NCBI GenBank assembly: GCA_016776925.1 | Contig: JADHSL010000009.1 | Span: 1 to 64,000, forward strand | Length of the DNA: 64,000 nucleotides | Direction: 5' to 3' | Source of the DNA: Pirellulales bacterium | GTDB taxonomy: Bacteria > Planctomycetota > Planctomycetia > Pirellulales > UBA1268 | Shown here: one piece after another, positions 21,318 to 30,317 of the stretch | Layout: the number at the start of each line of letters is the position of its first letter | Numbering within the stretch: the first letter of the stretch is position 1 | The notes under the pieces: model-generated | What the model saw: only the letters and a program-made list of their open reading frames with translations | Told to the model about the DNA's origin: nothing | Database searches by the model: none | Program-made: the position numbers and the translations under genes

Positions 21318-23396
21318 ATGAATTCTTTTCGGATTTTTGGTTCTCTATTGGCTCTTGTTGTCTTGTTCGGTCTTATCGCGGGCTGTTCCCAGTCCAAACA
21401 GGCATCAGGGACTTCTTCTGTCGTCCGAACTGATCAAACGGAAGGTGACGGTGCCACGGACGATCAGCAGACGGCCAGTTCTTCAGAAACAATGAATCCG
21501 AGTGAGAACTCCAAGGAAGCAGCCAAGGAATCAGTCAAGGATCAGCAAGATGAAGTTGTTCCGCAGCAAGCAAAGTCTTCGGAAGATAAAGAAGGAAGCG
21601 GTCCAGTTCTCAGCCCATCGGCATCTGAACAACCAGAGGAACGCGGGCTGAGTATTGACGAGCTTCGTAAAAAACTTTCAGCCGCCACGAATCCAGATGC
21701 TGTCGTTAAGGCGACTGATGCAATTGGTAGGCTTCGAGGCCAGGGACGATCAGCTTTACCTGACCTGCTCAAACTGACAGCAGATGCGGATCCAAGAGTG
21801 CGATGGCACGCTGCGCGTTCCGTTGGACTCATCGGTGAAGATGCAGTCTCATCCATCCCGGCACTTCTCACGCTACTCCAAGATGCTGATCCAGTTGTTG
21901 CAACTCAGGCGGCTGCAGCGATCGGTCATATACGGGAGGACGATGATCTCAAGAGCCTGTCAGATGCTGACAAGGAGTTGTATGCTGACGCTGTAACCCA
22001 ACTTGTGGGAACGCTTGTTCATAATGATGCCCGTGTCCGTCGTGCCTGTTTGCGTTCCCTTCGGTCGCTCGATCCATCTCCAGAGCAGCTCATGCCGGTT
22101 GTGGATACAGTTTTTGCGTCACAGGATCCCGCTAGCATACTGCCTGTCCTTCAAAGTATTGCTGATATGGGGTCAGAGGCAGTGCCGTTCCTAGTCGAGC
22201 GACTCAAGCTTCCTCAGGGACGGTTCTGGGCGAGTGTGGCCATTACTGAAATTGGTCCAGGTGCTGCAGGTGCCACGCAAGCACTTATCGAAGCCCTGCC
22301 AGAGAGTGCGTTAGATGAGCAGCTCCACGAGGTATTTGCCCTGGCCGCGATCGGTGAGGGTGCTCAGAGTGCGGGAGAAGCTCTGGTGAAATTATACAGC
22401 GATGGGGATTCGTCGCTGCATGGTCCAATTTTGTATGCGATAGGAAAGATGAAATACAGAGATGCTGAGTCGGTGCTGACGCAAACGGTTGCAGAGGAAT
22501 CGCCGCTTTCCGCTACGGCAGCGTGGGCTCTCGCCAAAATAAATCCAGATGACTCAGCGCTGGTGGGAGATGCAGTAAAAAGGATGCGTGCTCAGTGCCA
22601 AAGTGAGAGTGTATTTGAACGAGCTGCAGCTGCATCAGCTTTGTCAGACTTGTCGGCCTCTATGGATACAACACAGCGGCAAAGCCTCGGAATCTTTCTT
22701 GAAAACATGCTGGTGGATACATCAGGGCCGGTTCAGGAAGCTGCTGCAGCAGCAATTGTTCGGCTTGGTGGTGACAGTGTTCCTGCTATTCTTTCACTTC
22801 TGAAAGACACGCAGACGCAGTTCTTTGCTCTTGGGATCGCCTCAGCAATTGGTGAACCTGCATCCGAAGCAGTTGCTGATATCGTGGGACTACTTGATTC
22901 GAAAGACGACGAGATTGTTCACGAGGCTATTCTTGCCCTTGCCGCGATCGGTCCCGCATCAGCCGCTGCTTCAGACCGACTTCTTACGATCCTTAATGAA
23001 TCAGTGCGTAATCAGGACGAAGTCGAAACTCGTCTTCATTATGCTGCAGCGTATTGCCTTGGACGCATTGGGTCACCTGCCGCAAAGAAAGCTCTTCCAC
23101 GACTGAAGGAGTTGAGTGCCTCCTCAGATGGCATGCAGGCAACCGTTGCAATTTGGGCAGTTTTGCAAATCACCCCGGATGATCAGGAGCAATTTGAGAA
23201 TGCAGTACCCTTACTCATAGAGGCCTTAACCTCTGAGGTGCAGACCGTTCGCCTTGAGGCGACTATTGCACTTGGTGACTTAGGTCCGCAGGCGAACGAT
23301 GCGGTACCTGCCATCGAGCTAGTCAGCGAAGATGATCCGGTCCGGACGATTCGGTTGGCAGCACAGCAAGCACTTGAAAAAATCCGGGCTGATTGA
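21318..23396 (+). CDS. HEAT-repeat lipoprotein
   Basis: A 692-residue lipoprotein. The signal peptide ends in the lipobox LIAGC (Cys about residue 23). Residues 24-110 are a Ser/Gln/Glu-rich linker. The rest is a near-continuous array of HEAT/PBS-lyase-like repeats of about 37 residues, with recurring ALPDLLKL-type helices followed by DxxPRVRWHAARSVGLIG and similar (for example ALAAIGPASAA, ATIALGDLGPQA). This is a protein-interaction solenoid expected to be tethered to a membrane on the periplasmic side. No enzymatic domain is visible. It is followed after 165 bp by a methyltransferase-like gene on the same strand. Confidence 0.85.
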   Translation: MNSFRIFGSLLALVVLFGLIAGCSQSKQASGTSSVVRTDQTEGDGATDDQQTASSSETMNPSENSKEAAKESVKDQQDEVVPQQAKSSEDKEGSGPVLSPSASEQPEERGLSIDELRKKLSAATNPDAVVKATDAIGRLRGQGRSALPDLLKLTADADPRVRWHAARSVGLIGEDAVSSIPALLTLLQDADPVVATQAAAAIGHIREDDDLKSLSDADKELYADAVTQLVGTLVHNDARVRRACLRSLRSLDPSPEQLMPVVDTVFASQDPASILPVLQSIADMGSEAVPFLVERLKLPQGRFWASVAITEIGPGAAGATQALIEALPESALDEQLHEVFALAAIGEGAQSAGEALVKLYSDGDSSLHGPILYAIGKMKYRDAESVLTQTVAEESPLSATAAWALAKINPDDSALVGDAVKRMRAQCQSESVFERAAAASALSDLSASMDTTQRQSLGIFLENMLVDTSGPVQEAAAAAIVRLGGDSVPAILSLLKDTQTQFFALGIASAIGEPASEAVADIVGLLDSKDDEIVHEAILALAAIGPASAAASDRLLTILNESVRNQDEVETRLHYAAAYCLGRIGSPAAKKALPRLKELSASSDGMQATVAIWAVLQITPDDQEQFENAVPLLIEALTSEVQTVRLEATIALGDLGPQANDAVPAIELVSEDDPVRTIRLAAQQALEKIRAD

Positions 23397-23561
23397 CAGA
23401 AGCTTCCGTTGAAGTTCTGTCCGAGGGTCTGGCTGACCGTTTTAACCCTACTGGTTGGCACTGAGTCAAGAAACGACCCGCCTTTCGTCGATATCTCCTT
23501 TACTAGGGATATTGGCGTTGCCCGTGTCGCTTTCTCTGATAGCGGGACTTATGGTGTGAAT

Positions 23562-24098
23562 ATGGGTCGAATTGGAATATTCAAAAAATTGTGGCTCCTT
23601 CGATGCTCGCGTTCCGTTGGGGAGCGACCGCTTGTCCGGAGCATTCTTGACGGCCGACCAAAGAAAATTTTAGAGCTTGGGCTCGGTGAGTTGAATCGCA
23701 CGCCGAAGATGCTTTCACTTGCGGCGCAAGCTTCTGATGGTCCGATTCACTATGTCGGACTCGATCGTTTCGAGGCAAGGCTGCCTGAAGATCCTGCCGG
23801 CGTAACGCTTAAGGAGGCCCATAGCTGTTTGCAAAGTTTTGGGCGTGTACAACTTGTTCCAGGCAGCCCCGACTCAACACTTGCTCGTCTGTGTAATCAT
23901 CTCGGCTGGTTCGACCTCATTTTGGTTTCTGCTGCAATCGATCAGGCGACCGTGTCTCGATGTTGGTTTTTTTTGCAGCGTTTAACTCGATCCCATACGG
24001 TTGTTTTTCAGGAAATAGCCGAAGGCGCCTGGGAGCCAGTCTCCCATCAAAATATTGATGATCGGGCAAGTCAGCAGGTCCTTCGCAAGGCCGGATAA
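23562..24098 (+). CDS. Methyltransferase-fold protein of unknown function
   Basis: The aligned-looking part begins at MGRIGIFKKLWLLRCS. It contains a class I SAM-methyltransferase-like glycine loop (KKILELGLGELNRTPKML), an acidic motif II position (IHYVGLDRFEAR) and a later strand FDLILVSAAID, giving a Rossmann-like order. Catalytic residues for a given substrate are not identifiable and the fold is short (178 residues), so it may bind SAM without known activity. The ORF-track start at 23409 adds 51 residues with no domain and no ribosome site; I prefer the internal ATG, but this is uncertain. Confidence 0.6.
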   Translation: MGRIGIFKKLWLLRCSRSVGERPLVRSILDGRPKKILELGLGELNRTPKMLSLAAQASDGPIHYVGLDRFEARLPEDPAGVTLKEAHSCLQSFGRVQLVPGSPDSTLARLCNHLGWFDLILVSAAIDQATVSRCWFFLQRLTRSHTVVFQEIAEGAWEPVSHQNIDDRASQQVLRKAG

Positions 24099-24203
24099 CC
24101 CGTGGCCGCGTTCATACAGTGGATCGGGGTCTCCTGGTAGCGTCGCCCCTCGCTCCCGGCTACATTAAATGTTTCGTTTCCCTCCTCAATTAAATTCTGA
24201 AGC

Positions 24204-25610
24204 ATGCCAAGTCCGCGAACACTCCTTGATAAAATTTGGGACAATCACCTTATCTGTTCCCCAACAGGTGAGAATCCTTTGATTTATATAGACCGGCACC
24301 TTGTGCATGAAGTAACGAGTGCACAAGCATTCGAAGGTCTTCGATTAGCAGGCCGCCGTGTTCGAAGGCCTGAAGCGACTTTTGCAACGCCGGACCATAA
24401 TGTGCCAACGACGGATCGCCGGTTGCCAATTGCTGATCCAATTTCAAAACAGCAGATAGATACTTTACGAAATAACTGTAAAGAATTTGACATCCGACTT
24501 TTTGATCTAGACGACGCGGATCAAGGTATTGTTCATGTTATCGGGCCAGAGTTGGGTATTACTCAGCCGGGGATGACAATAGTGTGTGGCGATAGTCATA
24601 CCGCAACTCATGGGGCGCTAGGAGCTCTTGCCTTTGGGATTGGTACGAGTGAGGTAGAGCATGTTCTGGCAACGCAGGCACTCCGGCAATCAAAACCAAA
24701 AGCATTAGAAGTGCGGGTGCAGGGAAGCCTGCCCAATGGGGTCACAGCAAAAGATCTTGTGCTGTATATCATTGGTCAACTTACCACCGAAGGAGGGTCC
24801 GGTTATGTCATTGAATACACTGGAGAATGTATTCGTAGCCTTGGGATGGAACAGCGAATGACAGTTTGCAATATGTCAATCGAGGCGGGTGCCCGTGCAG
24901 GCATGATTGCACCAGACGCAGTAACATTTGATTATCTCCGTGGCCGAGATTTCGTGCCAAGGGACTTTGAAAAAGCTGTTCAAGAATGGCAGAAGCTTCC
25001 TTCTGATGAAGGGGCAACTTATGACCGAGTAGAGGTTTTTGAGTCTGCTGATATTGTGCCGCAGGTGACCTGGGGGACCAATCCAGCTCAAGTCGTGGGC
25101 GTTGATGCAGCCGTTCCTAATGTCGGTGCTATGAGTGATCCAAGTGAACGGTCTTCAGGAGTGAAGGCGCTGGAGTACATGGGGCTCTCTTCTGGTACTC
25201 AGATTACAGATATTCCACTTGATCGAGTTTTTATTGGATCGTGCACGAATAGTCGTATTGAGGACCTACGGGCAGCAGCTGCCGTTGTTCGAGGGTACCA
25301 CGTTTCGAGAGATATTCATGCGATGGTTGTACCCGGTAGTGGTCGTGTGAAGCGTCAGGCAGAGCATGAAGGACTCGATAAATTATTTGTAGCAGCAGGA
25401 TTTGAATGGCGAGAAGCTGGTTGCAGCATGTGTCTTGCGATGAATCCAGATACTCTTTCGGCGGGTCAACGATGTGCATCGACGAGTAACCGAAATTTTG
25501 AGGGTCGACAAGGACAGGGAGGTCGAACCCACCTTGTTTCCCCTGCTATGGCAGCGGCGGCGGCAGTTGAGGGACATTTTGTTGATGTCCGAAAATGGCA
25601 GTATCAATAG
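24204..25610 (+). CDS. leuC: 3-isopropylmalate dehydratase large subunit
   Basis: The aconitase-family subunit that, with LeuD, isomerises 2- to 3-isopropylmalate in leucine synthesis. The 468-residue length is standard. It shows [11 protein letters not shown] at the N-terminus, [32 protein letters not shown], and the 4Fe-4S ligands in FIGSCTNSR (Cys about 347) and in GCSMCLAMN (about 407-410). The C-terminal NRNFEGRQG motif and [13 protein letters not shown]-type ending (here [13 protein letters not shown]) are present. leuD follows after 56 bp, so the two form an operon. Other leucine genes (leuA, leuB) are not in the window. Confidence 0.97.
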   Translation: MPSPRTLLDKIWDNHLICSPTGENPLIYIDRHLVHEVTSAQAFEGLRLAGRRVRRPEATFATPDHNVPTTDRRLPIADPISKQQIDTLRNNCKEFDIRLFDLDDADQGIVHVIGPELGITQPGMTIVCGDSHTATHGALGALAFGIGTSEVEHVLATQALRQSKPKALEVRVQGSLPNGVTAKDLVLYIIGQLTTEGGSGYVIEYTGECIRSLGMEQRMTVCNMSIEAGARAGMIAPDAVTFDYLRGRDFVPRDFEKAVQEWQKLPSDEGATYDRVEVFESADIVPQVTWGTNPAQVVGVDAAVPNVGAMSDPSERSSGVKALEYMGLSSGTQITDIPLDRVFIGSCTNSRIEDLRAAAAVVRGYHVSRDIHAMVVPGSGRVKRQAEHEGLDKLFVAAGFEWREAGCSMCLAMNPDTLSAGQRCASTSNRNFEGRQGQGGRTHLVSPAMAAAAAVEGHFVDVRKWQYQ

Positions 25611-25666
25611 TTAGCTTGATTTAGTTAGCGTGATTTCAACTGTTTCAAGTTGAAGAGAGGTTTCCT

Positions 25667-26290
25667 ATGCAGTCTTTCACAAAGCATTCGGGTGTTGTCG
25701 CAGCGATGGACCGGTCGAATGTTGATACCGATCAGATAATACCGAAACAATTTTTGAAACGAATAGAGCGAACTGGATTCGGTCAATTTTTGTTTAATGA
25801 TTGGAGATTTCTCTCCGACGGTACGCCAGACCCTAGCTTTGAACTCAATCGTCCTGAGGCAGAGGGAGCAACAATTCTCCTTGCCAGGCGTAACTTTGGT
25901 TGTGGTTCGAGTAGAGAGCATGCTCCCTGGGCTTTAGCTGATTACGGGTTCCGATGTGTCATTGCACCTACGTTTGCAGATATTTTTTATTCCAATTGTT
26001 TTTCGAACAGTATCTTACCAATTCGGCTTTTGGAAGAAGATGTTGAGCAGTTGTTTGAACTTGCGAAAGCGGCGACAGCTAGTAATACAGGAAAGTACGA
26101 ATTGAATATTGATCTCAACGAGTGCACTCTTTTTGACGACGATAGTTTTCAGCGGTCATTTGAGGTGGAGCCATTCCGGAGACGCTGTCTCCTTGAGGGG
26201 CTTGATAACATTTCTTTGTCGCTAAAGCATACGGATGAAATCAGTGCCTGGGAGAAAGCACATGGGCTGCCTTCAGTAGTTTCCGGTTAG
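25667..26290 (+). CDS. leuD: 3-isopropylmalate dehydratase small subunit
   Basis: The swivelling-domain partner of LeuC; 207 residues, normal length. Motifs are MDRSNVDTDQIIPKQFL, the substrate-loop region RNFGCGSSREHAPWAL, and IAPTFADIFYSNCFSNSILPI. A GAGAGG ribosome site precedes the ATG. It lies 56 bp after leuC, and 63 bp separate it from a TPR-like small gene on the same strand. Confidence 0.96.
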   Translation: MQSFTKHSGVVAAMDRSNVDTDQIIPKQFLKRIERTGFGQFLFNDWRFLSDGTPDPSFELNRPEAEGATILLARRNFGCGSSREHAPWALADYGFRCVIAPTFADIFYSNCFSNSILPIRLLEEDVEQLFELAKAATASNTGKYELNIDLNECTLFDDDSFQRSFEVEPFRRRCLLEGLDNISLSLKHTDEISAWEKAHGLPSVVSG

Positions 26291-26353
26291 GATAAGTGCA
26301 GCGTGAAGTGACACGAGAAGCAGTTTGAAGAAGTGCTTGAGGAGTGATACGAA

Positions 26354-26674
26354 ATGACACATTCTCGACGTCAAAAAATTGAGGCAATGTTGCAAGATGA
26401 GCCCGATGATATCTTTCTTCGCTACAGCCTGGCTCTTCTTATGGAGGCAGATGGTGAATGGGAGGCGTCGCTTGATATTTTGCAGGAGCTCGCGAGAGGT
26501 GCTCCTCCGTATGTGCCTGCTTATCAGATGGCGGCACAGCACCTTGTCAAATATGGAAAGCCGGAAGATGCACGTCGAGCACTTCGTGAGGGAATTGAAG
26601 AAGCTCGGCGCCAAGACCTGACCCATGCCGCCGGTGAGATGGCAGAATTGCTCGTCTCTATAGGTGATACTTAA
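26354..26674 (+). CDS. Small TPR-like protein
   Basis: A 106-residue protein made of amphipathic helix pairs matching tetratricopeptide spacing (LRYSLALLMEADGEWEASLDILQEL, PAYQMAAQHLVKYGKPEDARRALREGI). It has no signal peptide, so it is probably cytoplasmic and mediates protein contacts. A GGAG ribosome site lies ten bases before the ATG. It may be co-transcribed with leuCD, but nothing links it to leucine synthesis. It is convergent with bioB, 6 bp between stops. Confidence 0.8.
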   Translation: MTHSRRQKIEAMLQDEPDDIFLRYSLALLMEADGEWEASLDILQELARGAPPYVPAYQMAAQHLVKYGKPEDARRALREGIEEARRQDLTHAAGEMAELLVSIGDT

Positions 26675-26680
26675 GCAGCC

Positions 26681-27727
26681 CTAGCTGGTCGTCTCCTCTA
26701 AGACAGGCGATGGCTCTGCTGCTTCAGAACCTTTTGTAATAACAAAGCCCATCTCTTTGATCATCCGATAATCGGCCTCAGGAAGCTGCCCTTCTGTAGT
26801 CAGGTAGTCACCAACAAAAATGGAATTGGCGGCATATAAGCCGAGAGGTTGTAGGCTGCCAAGATGAATCTCTCGGCCACCGGCAATACGGATTTCTGCA
26901 GCAGGGTTTATCAGTCGCATCATAGCAAGGCCTCGTAAGCAGTCACGAGGCGAGATCTCATCAACACCCTCAAGGGGTGTCCCGTCAATCGAATTTAAAA
27001 AATTGAGAGGAATTGACTCCACATTCATTTCTTTGAGGGCAAATGCCATGTCAATGAGATCATCAGCAGTCTCTCCCATTCCCATGATCCCACCACTACA
27101 GAGTTGGAGCCCTTCTGAGCGACATGCTTCAAGAGTTGCAATACGATCAGCGTATGTGTGTGTACTACATATTTCTCCGTAATGTCGCTCACTCGTGTTG
27201 AGATTATGATTCACTTTATCAACCCCGGCAGCTGCAAGCTTCTTTGCTTGGTCGGGTGTTAGTAAGCCAAGGCACGCGCATACATTGAGACCATATTGTT
27301 CCTTTATTTGAGGGACAACATGACAAACAAAATCAACTTCACGCTCTGTTGGACCGCGAGCTGAGATTACAATGCAAAATGTTTTCGATTGTCGCTCACT
27401 GGCGAGGCGGGCTGCTTCGAGTAACTTGGGCACGGAGAGCAAGTTGTATCGAGGAATTTCTGCATCAGAAACTTTTGATTGTGAGCAATATCCACAATCC
27501 TCTGGACAGAGCCCACTTTTTGCATTCATGAGAAAGAAAAGCTGAACCGTGTTGCCGAAAAAATGATGTCGTACCTGATATGTCGCTGCAAGAAGGTCGA
27601 GAATTTCGTCATCAGAAGAATTCAGGATTGCTCGAGCATCTTCTTTTTCAAGGGAACGGCCCGCGAGCACACCAGTTGCCATTTGGTGCCAGCGTGAGGC
27701 GGAGGTTGTTTCAAAGCTGCCTGTCAT
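26681..27727 (-). CDS. bioB: Biotin synthase
   Basis: A radical SAM enzyme that inserts sulfur into dethiobiotin. The SAM-cluster motif CPEDCGYCSQS is visible near residue 77. FFLMNAKSGLCPEDC, the second-cluster Cys region, the CSGGIMGMGET loop, INFLNSIDGTPLEG-type NFLNS, and an IRIAGGRE C-terminal signature are also present. I chose the ATG at 27727 (348 residues) because AAAGGA precedes it at good spacing and the family alignment begins there. The ORF-track start at 27859 adds 44 unsupported residues. No other biotin genes are nearby. Confidence 0.95.
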   Translation of the reverse strand: MTGSFETTSASRWHQMATGVLAGRSLEKEDARAILNSSDDEILDLLAATYQVRHHFFGNTVQLFFLMNAKSGLCPEDCGYCSQSKVSDAEIPRYNLLSVPKLLEAARLASERQSKTFCIVISARGPTEREVDFVCHVVPQIKEQYGLNVCACLGLLTPDQAKKLAAAGVDKVNHNLNTSERHYGEICSTHTYADRIATLEACRSEGLQLCSGGIMGMGETADDLIDMAFALKEMNVESIPLNFLNSIDGTPLEGVDEISPRDCLRGLAMMRLINPAAEIRIAGGREIHLGSLQPLGLYAANSIFVGDYLTTEGQLPEADYRMIKEMGFVITKGSEAAEPSPVLEETTS

Positions 27728-28204
27728 AAGATTCCTTTCCAGAGCATAGAGAGAGTGTTCAGGATAGTAACCCGTAGACGCCTGATCAGAAAAGGATTTT
27801 GGTCGATTTTCTGGTGTTCTCTCGTTTCCGTAACCTAACGATTGATAGTTTGCAGTCAATTACAGGGCTCGGAATGCCTGCTGTGGGCAGCTGTTTTGGA
27901 ATGCGCTTAAAAAGCCTCGTTAGGCACTGCCCGAAATGAGGTGCAGTCGAGGCGTGGCGAGATATGCCGGAGAGACATAGAAAACACTGCAGGTTCTACT
28001 TCAGTCGTGCTGGGAATCATCAGCACGTGCGTTTATGATCCGCTCGTTTTCTATCCCAAAGGACCTGCGAGGAAGTAAAAAGGTGCCTTAGCCATTCCAT
28101 ATTTGATGGTGCTCTTATTAAAACCAAAGACGAGATGAGAGCATGGATAAGAGGACAGACGGTCCATTGCAGAGGTGCGTATTAGATTGCCAATGGCATC
28201 CGTA
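27728..28204. other. Intergenic region, nothing recognised
   Basis: About 475 bp between the bioB start and the end of a small hypothetical gene on the same strand. It holds the bioB promoter region by position. I see no RNA gene, no repeat and no supported coding region; the 89-aa ORF at 28051-28320 is out of frame with the better-supported neighbour. Confidence 0.5.
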
Positions 28205-28558
28205 CTAAGAAGGATGGGAATTGTCGTACAGCGCCGCCCGTGAAGAAACGAGCCGTTGCCTTCTTTGAGATTTTGGCAAGGAGGCGAGTTGACCATGAAA
28301 TTGTAGCTGTCGATCATCAATACAATTGAGTAGGGGTTCCGCTAACTCATTCTGTTCGTTTAAGCAGTTCGCAAATTGCTCATGATCAGTGAATAGTTCA
28401 TCGATCGCTTCAACTGTAATAGCCCGAACGATGCATCGCTCGTTGCGGATATTAATTTCATAGTTTTCGGGTGCAGGCTGCTTGCAATCAAACGTCTTGA
28501 GACGATTGAGTCGATGCGTGACATTTTCAAGAAGGGTGTCATGTGGTGTATTTGCCAT
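28205..28558 (-). CDS. Small hypothetical protein
   Basis: A 117-residue soluble, charged protein beginning MANTPHDTLLENVTHR. It has mixed helix/strand composition, a basic C-terminal segment (KSQRRQRL) and no membrane segment. I chose the ATG at 28558 because GGAG lies seven bases upstream; the ORF track begins seven codons earlier. I recognise no family. The ribosome site and compositional normality are the only support, so this may or may not be a real gene. Confidence 0.5.
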   Translation of the reverse strand: MANTPHDTLLENVTHRLNRLKTFDCKQPAPENYEINIRNERCIVRAITVEAIDELFTDHEQFANCLNEQNELAEPLLNCIDDRQLQFHGQLASLPKSQRRQRLVSSRAALYDNSHPS

Positions 28559-28839
28559 TCTGTTCTCCACGTGTACCAAATAGGTGCTGATGCGAGTAAA
28601 TGTTTCCTGCTTTGCCGAAAAAGGCTACCGAAACATGAACGAATGGTATGCAGATCCCGTGCCAATCGAAGAAGAAAAAAACATGACGCTGAGCAGGCAT
28701 CACGATTGCGCCAGTCGTCCTACTTTAACGTCTCGTAAGCTTCAGGAGTTGCACGGTCTTCCTATCTTGACGTGAACGACAGGCTCCTTGGGAACATAGT
28801 TTGAAAAAGTTTCAAACCGTTGCCCAATGACCGAAGGCT

Positions 28840-29643
28840 TTAGCAACCACCATTTTCGCATGAAGAGCGTTGGGGCATTGAATCTGAGCGACTTGAGGTG
28901 CTTGGTTCCGTTACTTGCTTGTGGTGCATCTTGTCACGCAGTTGTGCAGCTAATTCATAGTTCTCAGACTTGACTGCTTCAGCAAGTTGCTCATCGAGGG
29001 TGTCGCCTAATTCGAATCTTTTACGGACGCTCTCCCGCATGTCACGAAGACGGACAACAAGTTCGTCATTTTCAAATTGGTCTTCGGCTTCATACTGAAG
29101 AAATAATTCATGAAACGTGTCCAGCCCTTTATTAATCTCAGTAATAGCAAGTTCGGGACCATCATCATCGAGGGCAGCGAGTGCACTTGCCTGGATTCGG
29201 TGAAAGAGCACAAACGGTCGGTATTGTTCGTGCGAAAGAATCCATTCTTCATCAGGTGAGTGCTCCCGAACAAAATCCATGAAAGCAAGGCTGTGGTCGG
29301 CATCTTTTGCTGCTTTGCCGTATTCTCGTAGTGATAACCAGCACAGTCGGCGGTGGTAGTACTGCACGAATTCTCGGTCGGCTTCGGTGCACTGATCTTG
29401 GGAAAGTTCAAATTCTTCGCCTTCTCGTACAACCTCACCCACGAGGTAGTCAAAATAGGTTTCTGCGCCATGTGGCCGCGTGCCGTCGGGACGAAGTTCG
29501 CTTTCCATCTGTAACAGGCCCATATCAACACGCATCTGCAGAAGCTCTCTGCCGTCGCGTGCCGTGACACGACGTGCGTTGACTTCGCCCGGGATATAGT
29601 CCCAGTCTTCGATTACAGAATCGATATCTTGCGGTGATGGCAT
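28840..29643 (-). CDS. UVR-motif protein of unknown function
   Basis: A 267-residue soluble protein. Most of it is helical and acidic, with Trp/Tyr-rich stretches (REYGKAAKDADHSLAFMDF and EWILSHEQYRPFVLFHRIQ). Near the C-terminus lies a UVR helix pair (about residues 212-238: LDEQLAEAVKSENYELAAQLRDKM), the motif by which UvrB and UvrC interact and which also occurs in ClpC/McsA. It ends in a Ser/Cys-rich tail. No nuclease or helicase domain is present, so it is not UvrB or UvrC. A role as a partner or adaptor is inference. Confidence 0.75.
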   Translation of the reverse strand: MPSPQDIDSVIEDWDYIPGEVNARRVTARDGRELLQMRVDMGLLQMESELRPDGTRPHGAETYFDYLVGEVVREGEEFELSQDQCTEADREFVQYYHRRLCWLSLREYGKAAKDADHSLAFMDFVREHSPDEEWILSHEQYRPFVLFHRIQASALAALDDDGPELAITEINKGLDTFHELFLQYEAEDQFENDELVVRLRDMRESVRKRFELGDTLDEQLAEAVKSENYELAAQLRDKMHHKQVTEPSTSSRSDSMPQRSSCENGGC

Positions 29644-29780
29644 AATATGTTTCTCTAAGGAAAGCTACCCACGACGTCGATGCATCCCAGCGTAATCCAG
29701 CCGCTATAATTTTCTACCAAATGGTCAATCATTCCAATAGAAGTATATCATTCGTCGGCTACTTGTCGGTCTGTAACGCT

Positions 29781-30212
29781 CTAGTCCATTATTTTTCGCC
29801 GGAGTTTTTTGGTTGCACTTCGATGTTTTTTTCTCTCCAGACGCCTAGTTTTTGATGCGCGCGTCGGTTGGGTTGCACGACGGGTTTTTGGTAGATCGAG
29901 TGCTTTTATGAGTAGAGCGGAGAGTTTTGCGAGGCAATCATTAATATTTCGGTTTTGTTCTCTGAACCGCTGGCTTGTGAGGACAAGTTCGCCGGCTGTT
30001 GTGACACGATTGCCGGCTTCAGTTCGTAGTCGTCGGGCAACCGCTGGTGAAAGAAAATCAGTTTGTTGAATATCAATACGGAGTTCCGCTCGTGAATTTG
30101 TTTTGTTGACGTGTTGGCCTCCCGGCCCTTGGCTGCGGGAGAATTGCCAGTGGATTGCATGAGCGGGTATGACAGTCTTGCCAATAAGGATGGATTTTTC
30201 GTCACGAGGCAT
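29781..30212 (-). CDS. arfB: Alternative ribosome-rescue factor / release-factor-like protein ArfB
   Basis: A 143-residue peptidyl-tRNA hydrolase of the release-factor domain 3 type. The catalytic GGQ lies in SRSQGPGGQHVNKTNSR (about residues 26-41), and the protein ends in a long Lys/Arg-rich tail (RKKHRSATKKLRRK) that in ArfB enters the mRNA channel of stalled ribosomes. It lacks stop-codon recognition domains, as expected. The length is typical for ArfB (about 140). It is divergent from the propeller-protein gene. Confidence 0.92.
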   Translation of the reverse strand: MPRDEKSILIGKTVIPAHAIHWQFSRSQGPGGQHVNKTNSRAELRIDIQQTDFLSPAVARRLRTEAGNRVTTAGELVLTSQRFREQNRNINDCLAKLSALLIKALDLPKTRRATQPTRASKTRRLERKKHRSATKKLRRKIMD

Positions 30213-30317
30213 TGTGTTTTCGACTGCTCTGGTTGAAATGATATGGTAGCACCTTCGATTGATGCAGTCTGGCTGGTTGATCTGGCTGGTAGACGCAGGA
30301 GAGGGAAAGGCCTCCAG

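Noticed and set aside
28635-28775. 46-aa plus-strand ORF (MNEWYADPVPIEEEK...)
   Set aside because: Composition is protein-like and AAAGG lies upstream, but it is too short to support without comparison to relatives; left out of the features.
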